64,000 bases of DNA from Exiguobacterium sp. Leaf196 (GCF_001423965.1 NZ_LMPV01000010.1:1-64000); one strand, 5' to 3'; shown: positions 16,889 through 25,595, numbered from the stretch's first letter. Numbers and translations are program-made. Notes: generated from the sequence alone by a model not told the origin.

Positions 16889-17322
16889 ACCTATTGGTAC
16901 GTCCTGTGCGTTCCGTCGCCTATTTCTTTTTGGTCCCTGGATTGATTTTTGCGTTACCTGCTTGGTTTATGCCGACAATTACATCCGTCTTTCTTCAGAT
17001 CATGCTCTTTTGTCTTTGCGCGACAGCAGTCTCTCGAGAAATTGTCCGTCTACGGCTCATGAAGTCATATTTAACACCAACTATGTATCAACAAACCGTT
17101 CAAAAGGTCGCTCGTCTGACAATCATCGGGTATGTCGTTGCATGGCTGATCGCCGTCGTCATGCTGTCGATTCCAAGTGCTCCTGGTTATTTATTCGTCG
17201 TCTTCCTCTTTTGGATTGGTGGGTTTAGTCTTGGTGTCACTCGAATGAATCGGTTAGCCAAACAAATCGATCCAGCCTACGTCTCGATGGGGGAAATCGA
17301 ACGTGCGTGGTGGAAACGATAA
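16855..17322 (+). CDS. Uncharacterised membrane protein, tandem family member 3
   Basis: A 155-residue paralogue with the same two-plus-two helix layout, a central charged stretch (SREIVRLRLMKSYLTPTMYQQ) and the C-terminal motif IDPAYVSMGEIERAW. Its ATG lies within the 3' end of member 2, a large overlap of 34 bases that supports coupled translation. A strong bidirectional terminator follows. Confidence 0.75.
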   Translation: MEHLFERQARLNLLVRPVRSVAYFFLVPGLIFALPAWFMPTITSVFLQIMLFCLCATAVSREIVRLRLMKSYLTPTMYQQTVQKVARLTIIGYVVAWLIAVVMLSIPSAPGYLFVVFLFWIGGFSLGVTRMNRLAKQIDPAYVSMGEIERAWWKR

Positions 17323-17326
17323 AGCA

Positions 17327-17373
17327 AAAAATCCGCATCAATCAGCGAAAGACGCTGTTTGATGCGGATTTTT
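17327..17373. terminator. Bidirectional terminator
   Basis: The outer stem AAAAATCCGCATCAA / TTTGATGCGGATTTTT encloses an inner stem CAGCG / CGCTG. It serves both the tandem membrane genes and the convergent siderophore operon. Confidence 0.9.
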
Positions 17374-17375
17374 GA

Positions 17376-18383
17376 TTATTTCTTCAACAAGAGATAGATA
17401 AAATAAGGTGCTCCGATCAAGGCGACGACGATTCCAGCTGGCACGCCGTCCGGTCCCGCAATGTTGCGTCCGATCGTATCAGCGAACGCAAGCAACCATC
17501 CGCCGAGCAAGAGGGCAATCGGCAAGAAGAACTGATGCCGTGGTCCAACGAGCGCGCGGGCGATATGTGGCGCCATCAGACCGATGAAGGAAATCCCACC
17601 GGTGACAGAGACGGCAGCAGCGGCAAGTGCGACGGCTGTCAACAAGAGTTGGATCCGTTCTTTTTCAAGCGCGACGCCGACACCGATTGCGACCGGTTCA
17701 TTCAAGGCAAGGAGATTGAGTTTATTCGCCTTATAGAACGTCAGCGGAATCAAGACGAGTAACCACGGTAACAGTGAGTAGACGAAGATCCAGTCCGTCC
17801 CCCAGATGTTACCAGCGAGCCACTTAGCGATGAAGTCGACCTTTTCACGACGCGTCGACGAAATCAGAATGACCATGATTCCGGAAAGCGCCATCGAGAA
17901 GCCAACACCAGTCAAAATCAAGCGAATCGGTTGCAGTCCTTGCACACGATCGTATGAGAATAGATAAATCGCCATCGCGGTCACGAGTGCACCGAGAAAG
18001 GCAGCGATCGGTAACAGATAAATGAATGATCCGACATCGACCGGGAAGTACAGGAAAAACAAGGCGACGGCGACACCAGCTCCGGTATTGATGCCGATGA
18101 TACCAGGATCAGCGAGTTCATTGCGCGTGATCCCTTGGAGGATCGAACCGGATAAAGCGAGTGCCATTCCTGCCATGACGGTGATGAGCAGTCGTGGTAA
18201 GCGGAGCGAATAGAGGACGAACTCCTCTTTGAACGAGCCGTTTCCAAGTAACGTCGGCAACAAACGATCATAGGATAGGGAAGCAGGTCCGAGACCGATG
18301 CTGACGACGAGTGTTGCGATTAATAGTGCCAGTAACGTCCAAAACGTCAGTTGCTGGCGACGACGTAAACGAGATTCCATCAT
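17376..18383 (-). CDS. FecCD-type siderophore ABC transporter permease (second)
   Basis: A 335-residue permease of the FecCD/BtuC family with about nine to ten membrane helices. Marks are RLPRLLITVMAGMALALSGSILQGITRNELADPGIIGI and the C-terminal GLMAPHIARALVGPRHQFFLP, where the EAA-like loop contacts the ATPase. It overlaps the other permease gene by four bases. It is the last gene of the order ATPase, binding protein, permease, permease and would pair with the preceding permease to form the channel. Confidence 0.95.
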   Translation of the reverse strand: MMESRLRRRQQLTFWTLLALLIATLVVSIGLGPASLSYDRLLPTLLGNGSFKEEFVLYSLRLPRLLITVMAGMALALSGSILQGITRNELADPGIIGINTGAGVAVALFFLYFPVDVGSFIYLLPIAAFLGALVTAMAIYLFSYDRVQGLQPIRLILTGVGFSMALSGIMVILISSTRREKVDFIAKWLAGNIWGTDWIFVYSLLPWLLVLIPLTFYKANKLNLLALNEPVAIGVGVALEKERIQLLLTAVALAAAAVSVTGGISFIGLMAPHIARALVGPRHQFFLPIALLLGGWLLAFADTIGRNIAGPDGVPAGIVVALIGAPYFIYLLLKK

Positions 18384-19381
18384 GAGAAAGCACGCCCTCC
18401 TTTCCGAACGATCAAGAGGAAGAATGGTAGTCCGAGCATTGAGACGATCGCGATGACCGGAGTCTCGTAGGGAGCATACAATGTCCGACCGATCGTATCG
18501 GCAAGTAACATGAACGTCGCACCAAAGATCGCGGTCATTGGCAGGATGAACCGATAGTCCGTCCCGACGATCGCGCGGACGATATGTGGAATCATCAGCC
18601 CGATGAACGCCATGTTACCGACGAGTGCAACAGCAGCACCTGCAAGCAGAATGACGACAACATAAAGTACTGCTTTGATCCGCTGGATGTTCTGCCCGAG
18701 TCCGAGCGCGACTTCTTCCGATAGACTGAGAATCGTCAATTGTCGGGAGAAGATGAAGGCAATCACAATCCCGATCGCGATGACCGGAGTGATGACTTGC
18801 AGTTGTCCCCATGTCGACCCGACGAGTCCACCGGACGTCCATTGTGAGACATCTTGAGCGATCTTGAAGTAGATGCCGATGCCTTCCGCAATCGCATACA
18901 GAAAGGCTGAGATTGCAGAACCGGCAAGGACGATCCGGAGTGGCGAAAAACCACCTTTTTTCGAAGCACCGATTCCAAAGACAAGTGCTGCCCCAAGTGC
19001 TGCTCCGAAGAAACAAGCAATCATGATACCGAAGTACTCAATTTTCGGGAACAGGACGATGACGAGTGCAAGTGCTGCGTTCGCACCCGCCGTCAGACCG
19101 AGCAGACCAGGATCGGCGAGGGGATTGCGTGTCATCGCCTGCATGATGGCACCAGAGACACCGAGTGCCGCTCCGACGAGGATTGCTGCTAATTCCCGTG
19201 GCAGGCGGATTTCCTGGACAATTTTTGCTTTTTCATTCAACGGTCCGAACGTCAAGGCGTTCCAGACTTCGCGGATCGTCGTATCGGCAGCGCCGAACGT
19301 CATCGCGATCCAGAACATCCCGAAAAAGAGGACAAGACCGAGTGTGATTTTTATGCCGAACGGAATTCGACCAGCTGACAT
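18380..19381 (-). CDS. FecCD-type siderophore ABC transporter permease (first)
   Basis: A 333-residue FecCD permease. Signature segments are RLPRELAAILVGAALGVSGAIMQAMTRNPLADPG and GLMIPHIVRAIVGTDYRFILP. The start at 19381 (MSAGRIPFG) sits eight bases after GGAGG; an ATG five codons upstream is itself part of that ribosome site. It follows a hairpin placed after the binding protein gene, so it may be expressed at a lower level than the binding protein. Confidence 0.95.
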   Translation of the reverse strand: MSAGRIPFGIKITLGLVLFFGMFWIAMTFGAADTTIREVWNALTFGPLNEKAKIVQEIRLPRELAAILVGAALGVSGAIMQAMTRNPLADPGLLGLTAGANAALALVIVLFPKIEYFGIMIACFFGAALGAALVFGIGASKKGGFSPLRIVLAGSAISAFLYAIAEGIGIYFKIAQDVSQWTSGGLVGSTWGQLQVITPVIAIGIVIAFIFSRQLTILSLSEEVALGLGQNIQRIKAVLYVVVILLAGAAVALVGNMAFIGLMIPHIVRAIVGTDYRFILPMTAIFGATFMLLADTIGRTLYAPYETPVIAIVSMLGLPFFLLIVRKGGRAFS

Positions 19382-19419
19382 GAATGTCGCCTCCATTTCT
19401 GATTCAGGGAGTGAGCCGC

Positions 19420-19453
19420 AAAAAAGGAAGGGATCCCGCAGGTTCCCTCCCTT
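19420..19453 (-). terminator. Hairpin between binding protein and permease genes
   Basis: On the minus strand AAGGGAGGGA and TCCCTTCC form a stem followed by TTTTTT. Inside the siderophore operon, it probably acts as a partial terminator. Confidence 0.75.
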
Positions 19454-19458
19454 ATTTA

Positions 19459-20370
19459 TTATGCACCAAGGAAACTTTTCTTGAAGAACTCGAGTTGACG
19501 TTCGAGTGTGAGAGGATCATTGAAGTAGAACTCCTTCGAATCGACTTCGAAGACATGATCGTTTTTGACGGCTGGAATGTTTTTAAACGTATCCGTTTTC
19601 GTGAATGAGTTGTCCGCTTCTGCGCTCTTGCTGAAGACGAGGTAGTCGCCTGCATATTCAGGGAGGACTTCTGGTGACAACGCATAGTAACCATCTTTTA
19701 ATGCCATCTTCGTGACTTTATCCGGCATTTTTAATTTCATTTCTTGATAGAGAATCTCTGTTCCACGACCCCAGTTGTTGCCGAAGACGTAGAGTTGTTT
19801 ATCGAAACTTTCGATGACAGAAACAGTAGCATCTTCACCGATTTTTGCTTTGATGTCTTTACCGGCAGCAGCGGCACGTGTTTTGAAGTCTTTGACCCAA
19901 TCGCGTGCTTCCTGTTCTTTGTTGAGCAATTTACCGATTTCGATATGTTGCGTCAAGTAGTCGACTTTTCCGTATGTGTACGTGACCGTCGGAGCGATTT
20001 TTTTGATTTTGTCGAGGTTTTTCGTTGTCGAGTAGCCGATGATCAAGTCAGGATCGAGTTCGATGATTTTTTCAACGTTCTCTTCCGAAACTTCCGTGAC
20101 ATCTTTTAGTTTATCGAACTTCGGATTCGCTTTTGACCACGAATCAACACCAACGACAGGAACGCCGAGTGCCATGACGTTGCCGGCAAAACCAGCGAGG
20201 ACCACGACTCGTTTTGGATGAGCTGGAACTTTAATGTTTCCATTTTCTGATTTATATGTGATCGTTTCGTTTTTCGAACCAGATGCTGCGTCGTCTTTTT
20301 TCTCTGTATTGCCACACGCTGCGATGACGAGCGTGAGAATGAGTAGAACCGGTACAAGTAGTTTCTTCAT
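19459..20370 (-). CDS. Iron-siderophore ABC transporter binding lipoprotein
   Basis: A 303-residue class III binding protein. The signal peptide ends in the lipobox VIAAC with the lipidated Cys19. The Fe-siderophore pattern is HPKRVVVLAGFAGNVMALGVPVVGVD, then ELDPDLIIGYS, and a long central helix. It would catch ferric siderophore outside the membrane and deliver it to the FecCD permeases. The resemblance is to hydroxamate or carboxylate siderophore binders such as YfiY/FhuD of B. subtilis; the ligand is not certain. It lies just after the ATPase gene. Confidence 0.93.
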   Translation of the reverse strand: MKKLLVPVLLILTLVIAACGNTEKKDDAASGSKNETITYKSENGNIKVPAHPKRVVVLAGFAGNVMALGVPVVGVDSWSKANPKFDKLKDVTEVSEENVEKIIELDPDLIIGYSTTKNLDKIKKIAPTVTYTYGKVDYLTQHIEIGKLLNKEQEARDWVKDFKTRAAAAGKDIKAKIGEDATVSVIESFDKQLYVFGNNWGRGTEILYQEMKLKMPDKVTKMALKDGYYALSPEVLPEYAGDYLVFSKSAEADNSFTKTDTFKNIPAVKNDHVFEVDSKEFYFNDPLTLERQLEFFKKSFLGA

Positions 20371-20373
20371 GAT

Positions 20374-21165
20374 TTAATCTCCCTTGATTAAGTTGTAGGT
20401 GATACACATCGGCTTGTTCGTCCGCGGATCGCGTCCGATTTCAGCATCGATATGGAATACTTCTTGTAAGACATCTTTTGCGATGACTTCCTCACACGTT
20501 CCGGCTTTGACGACTTCGCCGTTTTTCATGGCGATGATATAGTCGGCGAAGCGTGCCGCTTGATTCAAGTCATGCAGGACCATGACGATCGTCCGTCCTT
20601 CGGTCCGGTTGAGGTGTTCGAGCAGTTCGAGCACCTCGAGTTGGTGGGCGAGATCAAGATAAGTCGTCGGTTCATCGAGAAAGATGATATCCGTCTCTTG
20701 GGCGAGTGCCATCGCAATCCAGACCCGTTGACGTTGACCACCAGACAGCGCATCGACCGGACGATGTTTGAACGCCATCGTATCCGTTGCTTCGAGTGCC
20801 CAATCGATGATTTCATAATCGTGTTTCGTCAAGCGTCCGAATCCTTTTTGATAAGGAAAACGACCGTATGAGACGAGCTCTGCGACCGTTAGACCACTTG
20901 CACTTTCCGGAGTTTGTGGCAGGATAGCCATCTTCCGAGCAAGCAGCTTCGTGCTTTCCTTCGCGATATCAAGACCATCGAGCAACGCCCGCCCCGATTG
21001 ATGGGGAATGATCCGTGTCATCGCTTTCAGCAAAGTTGATTTGCCGCATCCGTTCGCGCCAATGATCGTTGTGATTTGACGATCGGGAATTTGGACGGAC
21101 AAGTCTTTGACGATGGGACGATCACCGTAGCCGATATTGATTTCTTCTGTTGCTAGACGTACCAT
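20374..21165 (-). CDS. Siderophore ABC transporter ATPase
   Basis: A 263-residue FecE/FhuC-type ATPase that drives the siderophore transporter. It has Walker A GANGCGKS, signature LSGGQRQRVW and Walker B DIIFLDEPTTYLDLAHQ, all intact. The start at 21165 (MVRLATEEIN) is nine bases after AAGGAG; the frame is open ten codons further up without a ribosome site. It is the first gene of the operon. A perfect Fur box lies 38 bases upstream. Confidence 0.95.
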   Translation of the reverse strand: MVRLATEEINIGYGDRPIVKDLSVQIPDRQITTIIGANGCGKSTLLKAMTRIIPHQSGRALLDGLDIAKESTKLLARKMAILPQTPESASGLTVAELVSYGRFPYQKGFGRLTKHDYEIIDWALEATDTMAFKHRPVDALSGGQRQRVWIAMALAQETDIIFLDEPTTYLDLAHQLEVLELLEHLNRTEGRTIVMVLHDLNQAARFADYIIAMKNGEVVKAGTCEEVIAKDVLQEVFHIDAEIGRDPRTNKPMCITYNLIKGD

Positions 21166-21200
21166 ACGCGACGACTCCTTCGTTGTTCTCTCCATTTTTC

Positions 21201-21219
21201 AATGATAATGATTATCACT
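21201..21219 (-). promoter_or_regulatory. Fur box upstream of the siderophore transporter operon
   Basis: The core TGATAATGATTATCA (21203-21217) matches the 7-1-7 Fur consensus without mismatch. It lies 38 bases before the ATPase gene start. Confidence 0.92.
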
Positions 21220-21306
21220 ATCGTCTCATTAACCATACCAGTCTCATAAAAACGCTGTCAACATTTTTTCTTGTGTTCAAGAGATGTTCACGTTATCATG
21301 AGAGAG

Positions 21307-21321
21307 TGAGAATGATAATCA
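21307..21321 (+). promoter_or_regulatory. Fur box upstream of the FAD reductase gene
   Basis: TGAGAATGATAATCA differs from the Fur consensus TGATAATNATTATCA at two positions. It is 30 bases before the ATG and close to the ribosome site, where it would block transcription. Confidence 0.7.
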
Positions 21322-21350
21322 ATAACAATCAAGGATGAGGAGTGAGTGAG

Positions 21351-22409
21351 ATGAGGGAACAGGAGTTGTTCGACGTAACGATCATCGGTGGAGGACCAGC
21401 AGGGTTATATTCGACGTTCTATAGTGGTCTTCGAGGTATGAAGACGAAATTGATCGAGTATCAAGCAGAACTCGGAGGAAAACTGCACGTCTATCCGGAA
21501 AAGATGATCTGGGACGTCGGTGGACAGCCGCCGATCACTGGTGAAAAACTCATGGCTCAACTCGTCGAACAAGGACTGACATTTCAACCGACTGTTCAAT
21601 TGAATGAAAAGATCATCTCGATCGCAAAAGACGTCTTCGGTAACTTCGTCTTAGAAGCGGAATCGGGGCAGATTCATTATTCGAAGACGGTCATCGTCGC
21701 GGTCGGCGGTGGCATCCTCAATCCACAAAAATTAAAAGTCGAAGGCGCGGAACGTTTCGAAGTGTCAAACTTGAACTATACGGTTAAATCGATTGAACGC
21801 TTTAAAGGAAAGACCGTCATCGTCTCAGGTGGTGGGAACTCAGCGATCGATTGGGCAAACGAACTCGAACCGGTCGCGAAAAAGGTCTACGTCACGTATC
21901 GGCGAGATTGTTTTTCAGGGCACGAGGCGCAAGTTGATCAACTTGTCAAAAGTTCGGCGGTCTGCCTCCTCAATACGACGATTCACAAATTAATCGCCAG
22001 TCCCGATCACCAACGGATCGCGTCGGTTGAATTGATCGACTGTCAAACAGATGAGGTCGTCGAGATTCCAATTGATGAAGTCATCATTAATCATGGGTAT
22101 GAACAAGATGCGGCGCTACTTGACGCGTGTGACCTCGATATTGCACGGGTCGATGACTTCTACATCGCCGGGAATGCCGCGAGTGAATCGAGTGTACCGG
22201 GACTATATGCAGCAGGAGATATTCTTTCGCACGACGGGAAGGTCCATTTGATCTCGGGTGCGTTCCAAGATGCGGCAAACGCCGTCAACCGGGCGAAACG
22301 CTTCATTGAGCCGGAAGCGCCAAAAGTGGCGATGGTGTCGTCACACAATGAGGTCTTCAAAAAACGCAATCGTGCGTTGATTGAGGAACGCGTTAATCAA
22401 CAATCTTAA
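21351..22409 (+). CDS. Ferredoxin/flavodoxin-NADP+ reductase (YumC/YcgT type)
   Basis: A 352-residue thioredoxin-reductase-like FNR. The FAD site is GGGPAG at residues 13-18, the NADPH site VSGGGNSAIDWA, and there is no redox-active CxxC pair, which separates FNR from thioredoxin reductase. The C-terminal GLYAAGDILSHDGKVHLISGAFQDAANAVN is a family mark. ATG 21351 is chosen: it lies eight bases after GATGAGGAG, while the GTG three codons before overlaps the ribosome site. With a Fur box, it may feed electrons to the flavodoxin at 5013 when iron is low. Confidence 0.93.
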   Translation: MREQELFDVTIIGGGPAGLYSTFYSGLRGMKTKLIEYQAELGGKLHVYPEKMIWDVGGQPPITGEKLMAQLVEQGLTFQPTVQLNEKIISIAKDVFGNFVLEAESGQIHYSKTVIVAVGGGILNPQKLKVEGAERFEVSNLNYTVKSIERFKGKTVIVSGGGNSAIDWANELEPVAKKVYVTYRRDCFSGHEAQVDQLVKSSAVCLLNTTIHKLIASPDHQRIASVELIDCQTDEVVEIPIDEVIINHGYEQDAALLDACDLDIARVDDFYIAGNAASESSVPGLYAAGDILSHDGKVHLISGAFQDAANAVNRAKRFIEPEAPKVAMVSSHNEVFKKRNRALIEERVNQQS

Positions 22410-22417
22410 AAATTATG

Positions 22418-22463
22418 AAAACGTCCAAAATGCTTGAAAACAAGCGGATTTTGGACGTTTTTT
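22418..22463 (+). terminator. Terminator of the FNR gene
   Basis: AAAACGTCCAAAATGCTTG and CAAGCGGATTTTGGACGTTTT form a long stem with an AAAA loop, followed by TTTTCG. Confidence 0.9.
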
Positions 22464-22588
22464 CGTACAGAATTCGGTTTTGTACTATAACAGATGGATT
22501 TGACAATGTGCTGTATTTAGGACAAAATTCTATTTATGTTCCACTACATGTAGGATACAAGTAAGACGGATGTATAAGGAGGAAGCGT

Positions 22589-23884
22589 ATGACAACTACG
22601 AAACGTAAGCCCATTGGCCTTGCCTGGCAGATTTTAATCGGCTTGATTCTCGGGATCACAGTCGGTGGTGTATTTTATGGGAATCCCCATGTCGCGGAGT
22701 GGCTCAAGCCAATCGGTGATATCTTTATCCGGATGATGAAAATGATCGTCGTCCCAATCGTCTTTACGACGATCGTCCTCGGTGTCTCATCGGTCGGTAG
22801 TCCGAAGAGTCTCGGACGTCTCGGCGTCAAAACACTGGGTTACTTCACGATCGTGACGATGATCGCCATCTTCACGGGGCTATTTGCAGCCAATCTGATT
22901 GAACCAGGTGCTGGCATTAATATGTCGACACTGGATAAAACGGATATCTCATCATATGTCGCAACGGAAGAGACGACAAAAGACGAAGGACTCGTCGAAA
23001 AAATCGTCAATATCGTACCGACGAACATTCTCGATGCGATGGTTCGCGGTGATATGCTCGCTATTATTTTCTTCTCAGTCTTATTCGGACTCGGTGTCGG
23101 TTTTGCAGGAGAGAAGGGTCAACCGGTCATTCGTTTCTTCGAAGGTGTCGCAGCAGCAATGTTCAATCTCGTCAACATCGTCATGAAGTTCGCACCAATC
23201 GGTGTCTTCGCCTTGATTGGTGTGACGGTCTCGACGTTCGGGATTGACTCGCTTGGTTCGTTATTCAAGCTCATCGCGACATTGTATGTCACAGCGCTTC
23301 TCTTCATGATCATCGTCTTCGGCGGCATCATGAAGTGGGTTGGTGTTCGGGTCTCAGACTTCGTCCGCGTCTTCAAGGATGAATTGCTCTTGACGTATTC
23401 GACAGCCTCTTCAGAAACGGTTCTTCCACGGATCATGGAAAAACTCGAGAAGATGGGCGTGCCGAAATCAATCGTCAGCTTCGTCGTACCGACGGGTTAT
23501 TCGTTTAACCTCGATGGATCAGCACTCTATCAAGCACTTGCTGCCTTGTTCATCGCACAGATGTACGGGATCGACCTCTCGATCGGGACGCAGATCACAC
23601 TTGTCTTCGTCTTGATGCTGACATCAAAAGGAATGGCTGCCGTTCCAGGCGTTTCGTTCGTCGTATTGCTCGCAACACTCGGTACGGTCGGTATCCCGGC
23701 GGAAGGACTTGCCTTCATCGCGGGGATTGACCGAATCATGGATATGATGCGTTCCGTCGTCAACGTTACAGGAAACACGCTCGCTTCACTCGTCATCGCG
23801 AAGTGGGAAGGTGTTCTTGATGAAGACCAACTCGATACGTTCATGTCGACAGAAAATAAGAAAGACGACATCCGCAGTGCGTGA
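22589..23884 (+). CDS. Dicarboxylate/amino acid:cation symporter (DAACS family)
   Basis: A 431-residue secondary transporter of the GltP/DctA family, importing glutamate, aspartate or C4-dicarboxylates with H+ or Na+. Visible marks are the first re-entrant loop TASSETVLP (serine-rich), the NLDGSALYQ motif of helix 7 (NMDGT in many homologues), the second hairpin VPGVSFVVLLATL and DRIMDMMRSVVNVTGNTLAS of helix 8, which holds the substrate Asp and Asn. A ribosome site AAGGAGGAAG precedes it. Single gene with a terminator; substrate not decided. Confidence 0.94.
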   Translation: MTTTKRKPIGLAWQILIGLILGITVGGVFYGNPHVAEWLKPIGDIFIRMMKMIVVPIVFTTIVLGVSSVGSPKSLGRLGVKTLGYFTIVTMIAIFTGLFAANLIEPGAGINMSTLDKTDISSYVATEETTKDEGLVEKIVNIVPTNILDAMVRGDMLAIIFFSVLFGLGVGFAGEKGQPVIRFFEGVAAAMFNLVNIVMKFAPIGVFALIGVTVSTFGIDSLGSLFKLIATLYVTALLFMIIVFGGIMKWVGVRVSDFVRVFKDELLLTYSTASSETVLPRIMEKLEKMGVPKSIVSFVVPTGYSFNLDGSALYQALAALFIAQMYGIDLSIGTQITLVFVLMLTSKGMAAVPGVSFVVLLATLGTVGIPAEGLAFIAGIDRIMDMMRSVVNVTGNTLASLVIAKWEGVLDEDQLDTFMSTENKKDDIRSA

Positions 23885-23900
23885 TTGTCGTAAGTATGGG

Positions 23901-23929
23901 GAAGGACTGAATCATCAGTCCTTCTTTTT
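23901..23929 (+). terminator. Terminator of the symporter gene
   Basis: GAAGGACTGA-ATCA-TCAGTCCTTC is a perfect 10-bp stem followed by TTTTTC. Confidence 0.92.
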
Positions 23930-24120
23930 CGTTTGCGAAAATGTATTAGGGTAGTTACTCGTCATTGGTATTGTTGCAGTCTGTATCGTACAATTTTACT
24001 TAGCAAGATTTGAAAGAGCTTAGAGTCCCACGATTGGACTCTGGATTTATGGCTATTAAGAAACAGTACATACACCGTGGTCGAGATTTAGTATTTATTA
24101 GAGAGAGGTGAGGGAACACG

Positions 24121-24417
24121 ATGGAACGACAAGACGTACCCGCTTGGGTACTGGCACTCGAACAGGAGCATCTCGAGTTCATCCGAAAGTTCGTCTTGAG
24201 CTCCGGTTCGTTGAAGGACATGGCAACGGCCTATCAAGTATCCTATCCGACCGTCCGGGCGAAGTTGAACCAGTTGATCGAGCGGATTGATTCGGTGCAG
24301 CAGGAAGATGTCGAATTCATCAACATGATCAAGAACTTGGTCTTAGATGAACGGTTGAGTCTCGATGTGGCGAAGACGATCATCGATTCCTACCGCAAGG
24401 GTCAAGCGAAAGAATAA
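24121..24417 (+). CDS. DUF2089 family protein
   Basis: A 98-residue protein with the DUF2089 pattern WVLALEQEHLEFIRKFVLSSGSLKDMATAYQVSYPTVRAKL, which contains a helix-turn-helix-like segment. It lacks the N-terminal zinc finger found in longer members. A DNA-binding role is plausible but not shown for the family. GAGAGAGGTGAGGG precedes the ATG. An AGAGTCC/GGACTCT hairpin (about 24021-24040) lies in its upstream region. Confidence 0.8.
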   Translation: MERQDVPAWVLALEQEHLEFIRKFVLSSGSLKDMATAYQVSYPTVRAKLNQLIERIDSVQQEDVEFINMIKNLVLDERLSLDVAKTIIDSYRKGQAKE

Positions 24418-24420
24418 ACC

Positions 24421-24460
24421 AAAAAACGAGATTCCCGCTTGACGGAAATCTCGTTTTTTT
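24421..24460. terminator. Bidirectional terminator
   Basis: AAAAAACGAGATTCCCG and CGGAAATCTCGTTTTTTT form a long stem with loop CTTGA between convergent genes. Confidence 0.9.
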
Positions 24461-24692
24461 ATTGTTTATCGTTCTTTTTATCCTGTTCCTTCTTGATCAT
24501 CTTCTTTGCTGCTGCACGGAAGCGGAAGATCAAGTAGAGACGGTAGAAGTCGATTGCGGCGAACAACGTCAGCAGGATCGTCCAGAAGTTGAAGACCGTT
24601 CCCGCCTCGACTGAGTTATTGTAGGCAAGGAACATGAAGAGAATACCGAATATGGCATAGAACACTGCCATGAAGTTCGAGCTTTGACGCAT
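24459..24692 (-). CDS. ydiK: YdiK-like small membrane protein (DUF4305)
   Basis: A 77-residue protein with two membrane helices (about 8-24 and 35-55) and a Lys-rich tail. Sequence layout and position next to the CAAX-protease-like ydiL gene and groESL match B. subtilis ydiK. The function is unknown. It lies 21 bases after ydiL on the same strand, so the two are probably co-transcribed. Confidence 0.8.
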   Translation of the reverse strand: MRQSSNFMAVFYAIFGILFMFLAYNNSVEAGTVFNFWTILLTLFAAIDFYRLYLIFRFRAAAKKMIKKEQDKKNDKQ

Positions 24693-24713
24693 GAAAACAC
24701 GACCTTTCGTAAA

Positions 24714-25406
24714 TTAAGACATCGCGTAGATGGCGAGTACGACGATTCCGTTGTTAAAAACATGGATGGCGATCGGAGCAAGGATCCGGCGCGTCTTGAC
24801 GAAGACGAGCGAGAAGACGAAACTCATCGCGACATAGATTAAAAATTTGTTGTCTTGGTGAATCAGTCCGAACAAGGCACCCGTCAAGATGAAGCTGAAG
24901 AAGAAACCAAGCTTCGATGAGAGATTGCCGAACATGATATGCCGGAACAAGAACTCTTCCATGATCGGTCCAAGCAAGACGACCATGACTTGCAGGAGCG
25001 GGATGACTTGAATCGCTTGAATGATTTGATCCGTATTTTGCGATTTCGCGACATTTTCGATCCCGCCTGCCATCCAGGCATCGATCAAATTGACGCTGAT
25101 CAAGAGTGCATACAAAAGCGCAATCCCGATCCCGATCCATTTTAGTGTATCCATCGGATCGGTTTGACGTCCTTCTGCCTTCCATTTCTGCCAATCAGGA
25201 CGCAGACAGTAGTAGGAGACGATGACGGCGACCGTGAAGCCGATCGCGAGCCACCAACCGGCGACGTCAGCAATGACGTTCTTCGGAAGGAAATACTGGA
25301 ACGAACCCGGAACCAATTGGACGATCAAATAGATGATGATCGGGATGACGTGACGCTTTTGCCACTTCTCCGCCATCAGAAAAGGCAGACTGATTGGATT
25401 TTTCAT
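24714..25406 (-). CDS. ydiL: CPBP-family intramembrane metalloprotease (YdiL-like)
   Basis: A 230-residue membrane protein of the CAAX protease and bacteriocin-processing (Abi) family. The three family motifs are present: EEFLFRH (EExxxR), FGLIHQDN (FxxxH) and HVFNNG (HxxxN), which bind the metal for proteolysis within the membrane. About seven helices are visible. The start is taken at 25406 (MKNPISLP), though the ribosome site AAAGGAG is 14 bases off, longer than usual. It is divergent from groESL as in B. subtilis. Confidence 0.9.
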   Translation of the reverse strand: MKNPISLPFLMAEKWQKRHVIPIIIYLIVQLVPGSFQYFLPKNVIADVAGWWLAIGFTVAVIVSYYCLRPDWQKWKAEGRQTDPMDTLKWIGIGIALLYALLISVNLIDAWMAGGIENVAKSQNTDQIIQAIQVIPLLQVMVVLLGPIMEEFLFRHIMFGNLSSKLGFFFSFILTGALFGLIHQDNKFLIYVAMSFVFSLVFVKTRRILAPIAIHVFNNGIVVLAIYAMS

Positions 25407-25530
25407 CGTACAGGACACAACTCCTTTGTAATGAAGGTACTGTCCCGATTGTAACAAACAAACGGTCTTGGCGCACGATTGACGATGATTCAAAGGTGTC
25501 GATTTCGGGAAAACGGATAAAGGTTCAGGC

Positions 25531-25559
25531 TTGAATTCAGGAGAGAAAGCGTATAAGAT
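25531..25559 (+). promoter_or_regulatory. groESL sigma-A promoter
   Basis: TTGAAT (25531-25536) and TAAGAT (25554-25559) are 17 bp apart. Transcription would start just before the CIRCE element. Confidence 0.75.
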
Positions 25560-25568
25560 AAAAATATG

Positions 25569-25595
25569 TTAGCACTCAACGAAAGTGAGTGCTAA
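25569..25595 (+). promoter_or_regulatory. CIRCE operator (HrcA binding site)
   Basis: TTAGCACTC-N9-GAGTGCTAA matches the CIRCE consensus exactly. It places groESL under HrcA heat-shock control. Confidence 0.97.

Noticed and set aside
24000-24221. Minus-strand frame of 73 codons upstream of the DUF2089 gene
   Set aside because: It overlaps the DUF2089 gene on the other strand, with Ser/Cys-rich text typical of a shadow.
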